Positions 1-13,439 of a DNA stretch of 64,000 bases are shown here, one piece after another. The first letter of the stretch is position 1. Each line of letters begins with the position of its first letter. Source of the stretch: Laburnicola sp. R22_1 (taxonomy: Eukaryota > Ascomycota > Dothideomycetes > Pleosporales > Didymosphaeriaceae). Below the pieces are notes generated by a model. The model was not told the DNA's origin, ran no database searches, and saw only the letters and a list, made by a program, of their open reading frames with translations. Position numbers and translations under genes: made by a program. The stretch spans positions 2,604,001 to 2,668,000 of the forward strand of contig JACONQ010000003.1 of assembly GCA_014281115.1 (NCBI GenBank), given 5' to 3'.

Positions 1-840
1 TTAGCTTAACAAAAAGAGAAAAGAGCTAGGGAGAAGGGACACGTATAGAGAGATGTTCGAAGTGGAGGATAAGAGAGAGAAGGACAGAGGGAGGAAAGCC
101 CACCTTATATGCCTCTCCCTTCTATCCAGAGCCTTAATTCCTACCCCTTGTTGGCGTTTGTCTTCCCCTCATCCAACGTTGCACGATTGCCCAACATCGC
201 TGCCTGAATAGATAAGACAACTAGGTCCACCTATTGTACGAGGAACAAACTAAGCAAAAGAACTCTATACAAACAACATATTGTCGCCGTAATTTTGTTA
301 TTAACTACGCAATCTTACCCTTAACCGCTATTGGCCAGACCGCTACTCTACCACTAATAAGCCTAATCGCGCCTTTGACAAATGGCAGCAAAGTATAATA
401 AATAGTTACTTAATAGAATCTTCCTATTAACTAGAGCAAACTAGCCAGAGCAGGAGGCGTACGGACAGGGGATTAATAAATAGACAGGGTGAATATTAGC
501 AAGTAGATAGTTTGTGCGGAGGAAGGGAAAACCACTAACAGCAACCTTAAAACAAAAAGTTGCCAGTGTCCGTACACCGTACGGGCAAGGGCACCTGAGG
601 GTGTTAAGGTTTCAATATTGCCGCACGATGGCATTATATAGGGATCACGTGATGCCCGTGCGCCGCGGCCCGTGCGCCGCAGAATCTTCTCCTTTCCATC
701 CGCACCCTCTCTAGAGACAAGCAATTAATACTAAGTCGTTCTGTTATGTTATTTCCTTTCCTCGTACGATCGCCCCGTACACCCTCCACGCTTGCCAGTA
801 TAGAGGATTAGAATGCGATGTCTATACAGCTAGCTGTAGA
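1..840. other. Moderately GC segment without a recognisable gene
   Basis: This stretch is less AT-rich than what follows and keeps CpA and TpG, so it is little affected by RIP. The short open frames at 473-724 overlap on both strands, lack any recognisable domain and look like chance. CCGTAC/GTACGG words recur near 459, 566, 574 and 774, but I could not assemble them into convincing terminal repeats. It may be the edge of an element that begins outside the window. Confidence 0.5.
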
Positions 841-1694
841 GTACCCATTTAACACTAGTAGTAATAATAATAAAATAATAATAAAATAATAATAATATAA
901 TAATATAAACTAAGTTCTTTAAAAGAATAGGTAATAAAAAAATAAAAGGAGTGTGTGTATAGCAATATAACGCAAAGTAACCTAAGGGCAATTACTATTA
1001 TCTATAATAAGATACAAATAATAAACTATTATATTACTATATAATATTTATAATTAAAATTTTTATTAAAGATATTGCTAATATAAATGCTAGAATAAAC
1101 AAAGTTATATATTTACTAGAGATAATAAAGATTGTTAAGGCTATCTATTATAATAAATATAGCTATTCTAATAAGAAAGTAGCTACTCTTTAGAATAAAG
1201 TAAATAGGTAGACTATGTAAGCTATCTTATCTAATAATAGTAATACTACTATTACACAACTAGATAGTAAAGAGAACTAGCCTACCTATCTAGCAACAAA
1301 TAGTAAACTGCGCTTAGCCTAGGATAGCTAATCTAATAAGTCTAAAATAGAGACTGCTACTTATCTCCTCTAATATATAATAATATTATAGGAGTCTAGA
1401 AGAACTTTATCTACTATAACACTAACTTTCTCTCTCTACCCTACTAGTTTTATAATAAATAATAACTATAAATATAATTATTATCTACTACTAAGCTATT
1501 AGTTTAGTAGTAAATTAAGTTAAAAAGATCTATACCCCTAGTAAATAGTTCTAGTATAGTATAATAATAATAGTATAAGTCTATATTATTTTGCGTAGTT
1601 AAAACTCTAGTTCTTATAGTAAGTCTACGCTATTAAGAACCTAATAATATAGTAGTATAGCTAATAAGATTATCTTATATATTATTATATAATA
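841..1694. other. RIP-degraded AT-rich DNA
   Basis: Low-complexity taataataa runs at about 859-910 are followed by AT-rich sequence with stops in all frames. The base composition (TpA excess, almost no CpA) is that of RIP-mutated repeats. I could not assign it to an element family. It could be the 5' part of the element that continues after 3908, because the pogo copy at 1695-3908 splits it at a TA dinucleotide. Confidence 0.5.
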
Positions 1695-3908
1695 CTATAT
1701 TCTATTAGTAGCCCGGACAGATTAGTCCGCCGGACAGTTTTTGCCAAGACTACAACACTTTACTATAAATTATAATGTCTTAATAATACGACGCGTTATT
1801 ATCTAATTAAGAAGGCAGAATTAAGCTTGCCCTTTACGCCTACTAGAATAAGCAAATTTTAAGCCTGCGACGCGCTGCTGCAGTATACAATATCCCAAAG
1901 TCTATACTAAGTAATTAAATTAACAGAATTACCGCCTAAGCAGATACATAATTAGGCATGGCAAAGCTTACTATAACTAAAGAGCAGACGCTTATATAGT
2001 ATATTCTTAATCTAGATTTGCGAGAATTTGCACCCTAGCTAGGTGAGGTAAAAAATATAGCTAACAAACTACTAGCTGCGCGGCACAGAGACCCTATAGA
2101 ATAATACTAGGCTTAGCGCTTTGTAAAGCGCGTACCTAAGCTTAAAATGGCTTTTAATTAAGCGAAGAACTAATAGAGAATATAACAGGAAGACCTAGAG
2201 GTTATAAACGCGTAGTTTTAGCTAGTGGAGGATATAAAAGCCAAGTATAGAGTGCAGAATAAAGATATCTATAACTTTAATAAGACAGGCTTCTAGATAG
2301 GAGTTATTGGCTTAATAAAAGTTGTAACTAGTTTAGAAAGACGTTCTTAACCTACGCTTGTTTAGCTAGGCAACTGCGAGTAGGTCACAGTAATTTAGAG
2401 TATTTGCGCTACTAGGTATGCTGCCCCACCCTTTATTATCTATAAAGGGCGAGTCTATATCTTAGCGTAGTATAAGAAGACTAGTATCCCCTGCGATTAG
2501 AAGCTCTTAGTCTCTAAGACCGGCTAGACTAATAGCGAGCTTAGAGTTGCGTGGTTAAAGCACTTTAACGCGTATATAAGGCCGCGCATAGTGGGGTTAT
2601 GGAGGTTACTTATTCGAGACGGCTATAAGAGCTACCACTCCTAGGATTTTAAGGATTATTGCCTAGAATAGAAGATTCTAACACTCTGTATGCTAGCGCA
2701 CTTATCTTATATCCTCTAGCCGCTTAATGTGGTCTGTTTCGCGCCACTAAAGCTAAAGTACTCCTAGCGCGTGCGGGACTTAGCGCGCCAACGCGTCTTT
2801 TATATTAACAAAGAGGGCTTTCTACCAGCCTTTTGTAATGCGATTTTTAATATGTTTATACTAGAAAACTACAAGAAAGCCTTTAAGGCCTCTAGGCTTA
2901 TTTCTTTAGATGCGTTAGTGGTAGTAGATCGCCTTAATGTGCGTATTCACACTCCACCTTAGGGTATCCTACCAGATACACTATGGCAAGCCAGGACTCT
3001 AAGTAATATCCTTGAGTTTGGATCCTAGTCAAAGCTCGTACGCGACTCTTTTATTCAGTCTCTACCTAATACTAAATTGAGCTACTCACAGCTTATAAAA
3101 GGTGCTAAACTTATACTCTACTATAGTGTACTTTAAGAGACCTATATTAAGAAACTTAAGAAGCAAATTAAGATTCTAACGAAGCGAAAAACGCGTAAAA
3201 GAAAGCGCATTTAGAAAGATGGGACGCTAGGCTTTGCTTAGGGAGCAGATTTGGGAGTAGAAAGCCCTTCTATTAGGGTGAAGTTGTCGAAAAGGGCGCG
3301 AGGTAGTGGTAAGGGAGAGGCAGGTCCCTTAACACAACGCCGCTGTGGGAGGTGTAGAGAGCCTAGGCACAACTTAAGGACCTGTTAGATAGATAAAGAG
3401 ATAGAGAAGGAGTTAGATATTACCCTTAGCGGCTTATTTTCAGATAGTGTTAATAGTAAATTAGAGTGATTTTATTATAGGTTACTATAAGGCCAAAAAT
3501 AACGGGTTAACTTTATCTTATAATAGTACGTACTTAGTAACTAAAAATTAGATAAAGTACTACTTAAGATGTAGTATGCTTTACTACGAATCATAATAAG
3601 TATACTATATATTGCCTACGTATAGTATAGTAGATAATATATCGTATATTATAGGGAGTCTTGTTGTAAGTTCGTATTGCCAAGAAAGACTTCTTAGCTT
3701 TACGCGGCTGTAGTAGCCGCGCAAAGAGGCTGCACGACGTAAAAAGTAGATTAAATAGTAACTTGGTATATTGTAAGTTATAGTAGGTTATTATAAGTCA
3801 CTATAAAGTAACGTTAGTGGTATTCTATAATAAGTTATAAGGGACCTCGAAGTTACTAAGAAAAACTATCTGGGCTAGTAATCTGTCCGGGCTACTAATA
3901 GAATATGT
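1695..3908 (+). mobile_element. Fot1/pogo-type DNA transposon, copy A (2214 bp, RIP-mutated)
   Basis: The element is bounded by TA at 1693-1694 and 3909-3910, the usual target duplication of Tc1/mariner-pogo elements. The terminal inverted repeats are about 48 bp, containing tagtagcccggacag and ending in a T-run, though the left end has drifted. Inside lies one broken transposase frame. Copy B at 9179-11392 has exactly the same length, orientation and terminal repeats, so both derive from one intact parent and differ almost only by C/T and G/A transitions. Confidence 0.9.
1775..3469 (+). pseudogene. pogo/Fot1 transposase, RIP-inactivated (564-codon frame)
   Basis: A single frame runs from ATG at 1775 to TGA at 3467-3469 with many in-frame stops, all explicable as Q, W or R codons hit by C-to-T or G-to-A change; no indel is needed. 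Recognisable in order are a helix-turn-helix start, the CENP-B-like DNA-binding region, a DDE domain, and a C-terminal zinc knuckle near 3341-3391 (CGRC, then RHN, then TC). The first catalytic block now reads YNFNKTG, with N where the family has D. The second block (RDGYKS) keeps D. The third reads PLNVVCF, again N for D. The protein would have cut and pasted the element in the nucleus; it is certainly dead. Confidence 0.88.
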
Positions 3909-5357
3909 TAAGTGTAAAAGTTAATTAGCTATAGAAGTAAACTTTATACTTTACGCTATAACCTACTACCTATAAAAGTTCGCTATAGCCTATAACTCTT
4001 ACGCACTACCTAATCCTAATATTCTTTAACCTATAGCTAAAAAGAGTAATAAAAATAAGCTAGCTATTACTATATCTAATTAATCCCTATCTCCTAATAA
4101 CTGTGGGTAGTTTTTGCCACATAGCTCCTACTAAGAATACTACTTAGATAACTAAGGCAAATAATAAGAAGCTTAACTAGCTACTACACTCTTAACATAA
4201 TTCTAAGTCTAGCTCTTAGTTTAACACCTAGAATATATCTTAGACTATAACCTAGAATAGTACTACTACTATCTCTATATTCTATAATAATAGCAATGCC
4301 TTTAAATAAGAATTAGCAATATAATAAAAATACTAAGCTAAGTAGCTATTACTTATTTGTCCTGGTGCACACTAGATTTTAACAATTTCTAAGCAACTAC
4401 GCTACCTACTTTTAAAAATAAGCACACTATACCCTCTATTCTAACTATCTTAAGCAACTGCCCTAACTATTGCAAATCCTACTATAGCCTACTTTTTAAG
4501 AATAACCTACTCTAGGGTCACTTTAAAAAAGAAGCTAGGGATATTACTATAGAGATTAGTACTATAGGCCCTAATAGAGAGAGGATATAATATTACATAC
4601 TTTATAACGCCTAAAAACTATATAATATAGTAGAAAAAAACTCTATATTCTAGTAAAATTATATAAGCTGCCTATTTAACTAACTATTACTATTATAAAA
4701 AGCTATAGCTCTTTCTAAGACTTATAATAAGCAACTCTCTTAACTTATAAACGCTTATAACTTATTTAAGTAAATAATATCTAAGAAGATTTAAGTTCTT
4801 AAAGCCTCCTAAGATAAAGTTAGAGAGTTAGATAGCTATTTTACTATAGTCCGCAACTTAGCTTAGGTATTAGAATTAAAGACTAATAAGTATATAGCCT
4901 ACTATAAGATAACTGTAAAAGAGATTAAGAAATACAGTCCTATTACAGACATATACTTAGCTTTAATAGGAGATTAATATTTATTATATATAAATTAGCT
5001 ATTTTAAGAAGTAACCTAAAGCCTTTAAGAAGGAATTAAGCATAGCTTAGGTTTATATCTTAGAACTAGAATAAGCCTCTTATTTAGCTACCTAGTGCAA
5101 TTCTATTAACTATTATTAGTATGCGGCCTCTAACCTATTTATTCCCTAGGCTATTCTATCTATTAAACAAGCTAGGTTATACAATTCTAACACTAATCTA
5201 TCCCTTAATTATTAAATAAGCCCTATTATCTATAGGCCTTTACTATAGTAGCTATTAAGCCATATAGTTTACTTTAAAGATTAGTAACCACCTTAGCAAT
5301 ACTCTACGTTAGTAGAACTTACTTCTAAATATACTGCTAACAGTAATCTTTATTATA

Positions 5358-6050
5358 TAAAGATGCCTAAAATAGATAGTTTTAAGAGTAATAGTAAGAA
5401 TAAGGACTATAAATAATAGTGTATTAAAGCTATTAACTAGATTTAAGTTTTACTATATAAAACTGTGCGTGTTTACTACCTATAGTAGAAGCTTAAAGGT
5501 AATACCTAAAAAATTATCTACTCTTTCTTTAACTCTATTACTATAGTATAGAAGCTTTTCTAGCTACTTAATAATATCTACCTTAACAATAAAAAGGTAG
5601 CTAAAGTAGAATAAAAGCTATAGTTAGGAAGCCTTACCTAGAAGAATAAAGAAATAGTTACTAAATAGTAATTACGTTTTCTAGATGTTATTAACTTACT
5701 AGAATATACTAACTTACTAAAGATTAACTATATAAGATATTTTATATAGTCTTACCTAGCTAGCTAGGCCTTTATTAGCGCTTTAATCTATAATATATTT
5801 TACGCCTTTATTATTTAGGCTAAGGCTTTAGAGGTAATAGACCTATAAATTAGTGCTAGATACAACTCTATATATAAATCTATAATAGTATTATCTATAA
5901 TAGCCTATAGTACTACAATTAGAGCTAGCTTATTAAAAAAACTAGCTACTAGGGCTTTTGCATCCTTAAGTAAGAATTATAGTTAAAACTACTTTAAACT
6001 TTAGTAACTAGTAAAGGTGCCGCCTATTTTAAATATAATAAAGTTAGCTA
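5358..6050 (+). pseudogene. Gypsy gag remnant
   Basis: A frame opening with MPKIDSFKSN at 5358 contains widely spaced RIP stops. Its content (FFNSITIV, LLNNIYLN, LRFLDVINLLEY) resembles retrotransposon gag proteins of fungal Gypsy elements in helix pattern and spacing. It lies directly upstream of the protease/RT frame. The assignment rests mainly on position; an intact zinc knuckle was not recognised. Confidence 0.5.
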
Positions 6051-9000
6051 TTGCGTATTATAGCCAAATTCCCCTTATAAAGACAAGTTTATTACGCTAG
6101 CTAGCTAGATTTAATATCTTAGTATTATTTATAATATTTTCGCAATTAAAGATTCTAACCTAGGTAATTTCTATAATAATATGCCCGCAAACAAGAACAA
6201 TAATAATAATACTAAGTTAGATTTTTAGAGACTCCTTTATAAAACCGCGCATAGAAGTTTAAGCAGCATAAAACTTAGAAAACCCTATATACTCTTCGCA
6301 CTTACATATATAAACTAGAGAATATACTAGACCTAGCCGCTTAAGGCGTAAGCCTATTTACCCTACACTAAGTCTCTGCTGCTACTCTAGAACTATTTAA
6401 TTATACTACTTAACTTATCTTTAAGGCCTAGGTCAAACTGCCCTAGGCTTACTAATAGGCTAGGCCTATTAGCTCACTAACACTAGAGCTAGTATAAGCT
6501 TTATTAGTAATAAGTTTATCTAATAGTATTAATTAAAGACTTATAATATATAGTCTCTAATTACACTTACTTTTACTAATAGTAAGCTAGTTAGTAAATT
6601 AACCTAAGTAATTAACCTTATTATCTAGTATAGATTTTATATACACTATTAGCTCTATTATATTACTAATATTAGTAACTTTAATCTTATACTAGGTATA
6701 GACTAGATAGAATAATATAACCCACACCTAGAACTCTAAAAACCCTACTTTGTATAGTTTAATTTATAGTAGTATCTACTAAACTATATAAATAAAAACT
6801 CCTCTAAAATAGTATATAATAAACTACCTTCTAATAGTGTCTTACGTCCTAATATTATAGAGTTGCGTAGAGATATTAAGATAGTATTACGCGCTATTGT
6901 ATCTCTTATAGCTATTTAACAATCTTATAACCTAATCTAGATTAAACTATATTATTAGAAATAGCTAGGCTAACTCCTAGAAGTTTTAGACTATAATACG
7001 CAGTCCTTTATAAACACTATAAACTTAGCTATAGTCTTTTAGATAGACCTTAACACCTATATAGATAAGATGCACTATTTACCTATTACTAAGTAGAAAA
7101 TTTATAATAAATTGCCTAATTTTCTATAGAATTGCGTTAAGGCTTTTAATCTTTACAAAGCTAATAAGCTCCTACTATATTAACTAGATATTAACTATAC
7201 TATTAACTTAGATAACCTAAAGGTACTACGCCCTTATATATACAGCCTTATATAACTAAAAGCGTAAGCTATTAAGAAATATATTAATAAAATACAATAT
7301 AAGGGCTTTATATAGACTAGCACCTTGCTATACACTTTACTAGTACTAGTAGTTAAAAACTAAGTAGTGGTCCTTATATATATATTAATTATAAAGTGCT
7401 TAACACCACTACTAAGAAGAATAGAAATGCCCTACTATCTATTACTAAGACCTTAGCCCGCCTTAACAAAGCCAATTTTTTAGTATAGTTAATATAATTA
7501 CTACGTTTAACACTATATAAATTAAAGATAGTAATAAGAAGAAAATATTATTTCTTACGCGCTAGAGTTTATTTAAGTATATAATTATACCCTTTAGTCT
7601 ATATAGAGCTTCTAGTACTTTCTAAACTTTAATTAATAATACCTTATATAAATTCTTAGATAACTTTTATATAGCATACTTAGATAATATCCTTATCTAT
7701 AGTAAGACTAAAGAATAGTATAAAGAACACGTCTACTAGGTTATTAACTAATTATATAATATAGGACTCTACTTAAATATTAATAAGTATTACTTTAAGA
7801 CTTAATATAGTAAGTACTTAGGCCTAATACTTATAACTAATAGTATTAAAATAGATCCTAACAAAGTTAAAGCTATTTAGGCCTAGTAGCTACCTAAGAC
7901 TTTAAAGAATATTTAAGTATTTCTTAGGTTTACAAACTTTTATAAATAATTTATTCTAGATTTTAGTAAAATTGCGTAACTACTATTAGCGTTAACTAAG
8001 AAACATTTACATAAAGGTTCTTTTTTTATCTTTATAGGATCTTCTGCTACGCTTGCCTTTAAATAACTTAAAGCTATATTTACTATAGCACTAACGCTTA
8101 CGCACTTTAATACTAACTAAGAAACCTAGTTAGAAACTAACGCGTCTAATTTTATAACTATAGCTATTCTTCTTTAAAAGGATAAAAAAGGGACCCTTTA
8201 GCTAGTAGCCTTTCTCTCATATAAGATAATACTAGTAGAGTATAATTATAAAATTTATAATAAAGAGCTATTAGCTATTATTTACACATTTAAAAAATAG
8301 TGGTTTAAGCTATTAGAAATATAGTTACCTATTAATATTATTACTAACGATTAGGCCCTTAAGTATTTTATAATAATAAAGCGTCTAAATTAGTAATAAG
8401 TAAGATAGGCAGAATTTCTTGCTAAGTTTAACTTTAAAATCTAATATTGCCTAGGTGTATAGAGTGCTAAACCTAATGCTCTAATAAGACAACCTAGAGA
8501 CCTGCCTATAGGTAATAATAATAAGCAATAATAATATTAGGAGCAAATCCTCCTATGCCTAGAACTATCTAAGAAATCCTATTAGGCTATATTGCTAGCG
8601 CTTATACTTACTAACTACTAGTCTACTATTATAGAGTAACTTACTATACTTATATATTATATAAGCAAAGAGAACTTAATTAGTAAAGCTGCCTATAAAG
8701 ATAGCCTACTTTTAATATCTCTATTTGTGTCTCCTATTACTATAGCGCCCGCGCCTAATAATAATATAACGCCTAATAATAATATAATACTACCTAATAA
8801 CTAGACACCTAATATAAATATAACGCTGTCTAATAATAATATAACACCCTTGTCTACTAACGCTATAATATTAGCGCCTATTAAAGCTATAATACTCATA
8901 CTTACTATAATCTCGCCAAATAGACATATAATAATTAAGGATATTAGAGTAGTATATATAAGTAAAAGGATTTATAACTTATTCTTACTACTATTAAATA

Positions 9001-9178
9001 ATGTTACTAATAGCTACTAGATAAGCTACTTAGAAAAGAGATAAAGCTATTAATAGTAGACCTTAGCATAGTATACAGTCTACTTTATATTAAGAATAAA
9101 ATTTACATTTCTTATAATAAACGCGTCTAAGCCTAGATTATATATAAAGCTTATAATAATATTATAGTAGAGTATATA

Positions 9179-11392
9179 ACATATTCTATTAGTAGCCCGG
9201 ATAGATTAGTCCGCCGGATATTTTTTGCTAAGACTATAACACTTTACTATAAATTATAATGTCTTAATAACACGACGCGTTATTATCTAATTAAAATGGC
9301 AGAATTGAGCTTGCCCTTCACGCCTATTAGAATAAGCAAATTTTAAGCCTGCGACGCGCTGCTGCAGTATATAATATCCCAAAGTCTACACTAAGCAATT
9401 AAATTAACAGAATTACTGCCTAAGTAGATATATAATTAGGCATAGCAAAGCTCACTGTAACTAAAGAGCAGACGCTTATATAGTATATCCTTAACCTAGA
9501 TTCGCGAGGATTTGCACCCTAGCTAGGTAAGGTGGAAGATACGGCCAACAAACTGCTAGCTGCGCGGCATAGAGACCCTATAGGACAATGCTAGGCTTAG
9601 CGCTTTGTAAAGCGCGTACCTAAGCTTAAAATGGCTTTTAATCGAGCGAAGGACTAATAGAGAATATAATAGGAAGATCTAGAGGTTATAAATGCGTAGT
9701 TTTAGCTAGTGGAGGACACAAAAGCCAAGTATAGAGTGTAGGATAAAGATATCTATAACTTTAATAAGATAGGCTTCTAGATAGGAGTTATTAGCTTAAT
9801 AAAGGTTGTAACTAGTTTAGAAAGACATTCTTAACCTACGCTTATTTAGCTAGGCAACTGCGAGTAGGTTATAGTAATTTAGAGTATTTGCGCTACTAGG
9901 TATACTGCTCCGCCCTTTATTATTTATAAAGGGCGAGTCCACATTTTAGCGTAGTATAAGGAGACTAGTATCTCCTACAATTAGAAGCTCTTAGTCTCTA
10001 AGACTAGCTAGACTAACAGCGAGCTTAGAGTTGCGTAGTTAAAGCACTTTAACGCGTATATAAGGCCGCGCATAGTAGGGTTATAGAGGTTACTTATTCT
10101 AGACGGCTATAAGAGCTACCACTCCTAGGATTTTAAGAATTATTGTCTAGAACAGAAGATCCTAACACTCTGTATGCCAGCGCACTTATCTTATATCCTC
10201 CAGCTGCTTAATATAGTCTGTTTCGCGCCACTAAAACTAAAGTACTCCTAGCGCGTGTAGGACTTAGCGCGCTAACGCGTCTTTTATATTAACAAAGAGG
10301 GCTTTCTACTAGCCTTTTGCAATGCGTTTTTTAATATATTTATACTAGAAAACTATAAGAAAGCCTTTAAGGCCTTTAGGCTTATTTCTTTAGATGTGTT
10401 AGTAGTGGTAAATCGCCTTGATGTGCGTATTCACACTCCACCTTAGAGTACCCCACCAGATACACTATAGCAAGCCAGGACCCTAAGCAATACCCTTAAG
10501 ATTGGATTCTAGTCAAAGCTTGTACGCGACTCTTTTATTCGGTCTCTACCTAATGCTAAATTAAGCTACTTACAGCTTATAAAAGATACTAAACTTATGC
10601 TCTACTATAGTGTACTTTAAGAGACCCGTATTAAGGAACTTAAGAAGTAAATTAAGGTTCTAATAAAGCGAAAAACGCGTAAAAGAAAGCGCATTTAGAA
10701 AGGTGGGACGCTAGGCTTTGCTTAGAGAGCAGATTTGGGAGTAGAAAGCCCTTCTATTAGGATAAAGTTGTTAAAAAGGGCGCAAGATAGTAGTGAGGGA
10801 GAGGCAGGTCCCTTAACACAACGTCGCTATAGGAGGTGCGGAGAGCCTGGGCACAACGCAAGGACCTGTTAGATAGATAAAGAGATAGAGGAGGAGTTAG
10901 ATATTACCCTTAGCGGCTTATTTTTAGATAGTGTTAATAGTAAATTAGAGTGATTTTATTATAGATTACTATAAGGCCAAAAATAACGGGTTAACTTTAT
11001 CTTGTAATAGTACGCACTTAGTAACTAAAAATTAGATAAAGTACTACTTAAGATATAGTATACTTCACTGCGAATTATAATAAGTATACTATACATTGCC
11101 TACGTATAGTATGGTAGATAATATATTGTATATTATAGGGAGTCTTATTGTAAGTTCGTATTGCTAAGAAAGACTTCTTAGCTTTACGCGGCTGTAGTGG
11201 CCGCGCAAAGAGGCTGCACGACGTAAAAAGTAGATTAAATAGTAACTTGGTATATTGTAAGTTATAGTAGGTTATTATGAGTCACTATAAAGTAACGTTA
11301 GTGATGTTCTATAATGAGTTATAAGGGACCTCGAAGTTGATAAGAAAAACTGTCCGGCGGACTAATCTGTCCGGGCTACTAATAGAATATGT
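9179..11392 (+). mobile_element. Fot1/pogo-type DNA transposon, copy B (2214 bp), inside Gypsy integrase
   Basis: TA flanks at 9177-9178 and 11393-11394 and terminal inverted repeats of about 48 bp starting ACATATTCTATTAGTAGCCC define the element. Removing it joins the two halves of the Gypsy integrase zinc region, so it inserted after the Gypsy element. Length and orientation equal those of copy A. Its right terminus is hardly mutated while its left one carries several C-to-T changes. Confidence 0.92.
9259..10953 (+). pseudogene. pogo/Fot1 transposase in copy B, RIP-inactivated
   Basis: The frame from ATG 9259 to TGA 10951-10953 has exactly the codon count of copy A (564 codons before the stop), so no indel separates the two. 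The first catalytic block reads YNFNKIG (D lost), the second LILDGYKS (D kept), the third LLNIVCF (D lost). The C-terminal zinc knuckle near 10825-10875 is damaged in its first cysteine but keeps the GHN-like HNARTC part. Numerous RIP stops prevent expression. Confidence 0.88.
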
Positions 11393-13104
11393 TAGACTGT
11401 AAGAAAACTTATAGTTAAGCTAACTAATAGTATTACTAGCTAGACATAACTACTATAGTAGCACGCCATATATATATATGCCTTACTTACTAGCAAAGTA
11501 AATTATACTAGAAGGGTAAGTATAGACTATTATAACTACTTTCTATACTAGAGTGCTATTAGTTATCTATCTTAGTAAATTTTATTATAGGACTTTTACT
11601 TTAAAAGATAATAGCTGCGTTTATACTAGTATTATAGTTATAGTAAACTAGCTAAGTAAGAAGAGAATATTTATTACTATATAAAATATTACTATAAAGT
11701 TAATAGTATAAGTATTTCTAGAATATATATAGTAAGAGGAGGGATACCTACTAAAGATAATTAGTAACTATAGTTATTAGTTTGTCTCTTATTTATAGAA
11801 AAGGCTCTACTAATAGCTAGACACACGTCTCTAGTTGTCTACTATATACTAGTTAGAGACTAACAGATAGATAGAGATTGCTAATATATTTCTTAAGTAA
11901 TACTTTTAATTTTATATTAACTATTAGTAGAATAACTAGACTATCTTTGTACCTATAGCTAAATTTATCGCTAATAGCTATATTAGTAAGTTAATAACTA
12001 TTGTGCTATTTCTAGTAACTAAAGGCTATATGTCGCGCAATAGCACTAAACTAAAAATAGTATCTAACTCTAAGTTAGAGCTATATTTGCCTACACCTAC
12101 TTATTTAAATTATACCTATACTAATAACTTTATTTATAAACTTACTTAACTCTATAACTTTCTATATAATAACCTATAATAGGCGTAAGCTAAGTAAGCT
12201 AAGTACGTAAATGCCTCCCACATACTCTTCCCACGCTTTAATATTAGTAACTATATTATACTTAATGCCTACAACTTTATTATACAATAACTAAGTTATA
12301 GCCTAGATTTTAAAAACTATAGTATATTTTATATTATCTACTTAATTAATAATAAGGCCTATACGTTAGATCTGTCTACTAAAATAAGTTGCCTATATAA
12401 TATATTTTACCTATAGTTATTGCACCTATATAATAGTTAACTAATAGATAGGTAGGAAATAAATAAGAATATACTATACCTTAATAAGACTACTAATAAT
12501 AACCTAAATTATAAAGTAAAGGCTATTCTCTTAAGCTATCTAAATAAGTAATACAAAGATCCCTATATAGGCAAAAGCCTACTATTACAATATAAAATAC
12601 CATAGTAAGGCTATAATAAACCTATATAGGAGCCCTACTATCTTATTATTAACACCTCTAAGAAAGTTTAGAGATTTTATAAGTTAAATCCTTATAAACT
12701 TCCTATACACCTCTAATTTATAAATCTTACTACCTATTAGAAGATTATACTAGCGCTTATTATTATAAAGTCCCTCTTATAATATATAGATTAGTAGATA
12801 GATAGGTATAGGTCTAGAGTTAATAAGGAAGGTAGCCCCCTAGAAAGTTAATATGTAATTTATAATAGACTTTGCTAATACTATATAATAACTCTACTTA
12901 ATACTTACCTAATAGTCTCTAATACCGCCTTAATACCTAATAACGCTTACCTAATAGTTTCTAATACTACTTTAATACCTAGTAACACTTACCTAATAGT
13001 CTATAACACTACCTAATAGTCTATAACACTACCTAATAGTTAGTTATAAGTTATAATAGTTCTAGATAGTTTAAAAAACGTAGCGTTAGGAGCCGCTACT
13101 TAGG

Positions 13105-13330
13105 GGAGGGAGTAATATTACTAGGCGAGCTGTAGGTAGGCACTAGCGCCTCAGTAGTAGTATATAGTTAGTACGCAATACGTAATTATACACTATTATA
13201 AGTATTTTATATTTAAATTTAACTACTTTTATCTTATTTATAACTCGATGCGTAATGGGTAATTAAACCCTTATAAGTATAAATATTAATAGTACGTTTA
13301 TTTTATCGTATCTAACCCCACTCTATTATA
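13105..13330 (+). repeat. Probable 3' LTR of the Gypsy element
   Basis: Just after the chromodomain frame a purine-rich tract (ggggagggag, about 13098-13112) precedes taatattactaggcg, a common way for fungal Gypsy LTRs to begin. The following 200 bp are non-coding and include an A/T-rich promoter-like stretch. No 5' partner was found in the window, so the end at about 13330 is a guess. Confidence 0.4.
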
Positions 13331-13439
13331 ACTAGAGCTAATAAAAGGCACTAGTTGCTTATAACCTAATTAAACATAATTAAACTATAGGTTATTCTAG
13401 TAGTACTTATAAAAAATATTACACACTAATATATATTAT

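Larger units (their letters stand above)
6480..12740 (+). pseudogene. Gypsy pol remnant (PR-RT-RNaseH-IN-chromodomain), interrupted
   Basis: Visible marks in order are as follows. A protease start at about 6480-6530 shows the DTG-like triplet as NTRAS. RT follows with LILGIDWI-like and KAFNLYKANKL blocks, and its catalytic box at 7675-7713 reads AYLDNILIYSKTKE, where the family has YLDD. RNase H at about 8100-8420 shows ETNASNF, KELLAIIYTFKK and NALTRQ-like ends. The integrase zinc region begins near 9080 and resumes at 11400 (KKTYS, YYWLDITTIVARHIY). The integrase core lies about 11580-12100 (LSLIYRKGS, NTFNFILTISRIT). The chromodomain lies about 12500-12720 (KVKAIL, then WEP-like EPYYLI, then LNPYKLP). 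Stops are of the RIP type throughout. The frame is cut by pogo copy B at 9179-11392. Confidence 0.8.
3911..13330 (+). mobile_element. Ty3/Gypsy chromovirus retrotransposon, RIP-mutated, split by pogo copy B
   Basis: Reading through RIP stops gives a gag-like frame (about 5358-6000), protease, RT, RNase H, integrase and a terminal chromodomain, followed by a probable 3' LTR. That domain order is Gypsy, and a chromodomain after integrase marks a chromovirus. A pogo element (9179-11392) sits between the integrase zinc domain and core. The 5' LTR was not found, and 3911-5340 is unassigned RIP-mutated sequence that may be leader or a different element, so the left limit is uncertain. Confidence 0.75.

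Noticed and set aside
473..724. Overlapping 83- and 66-codon frames on opposite strands
   Set aside because: No domain, no promoter or splice features, and antisense to each other; likely chance.
440..810. CCGTAC/GTACGG words as possible terminal inverted repeats
   Set aside because: The flanking sequences match too poorly and no target duplication was found.
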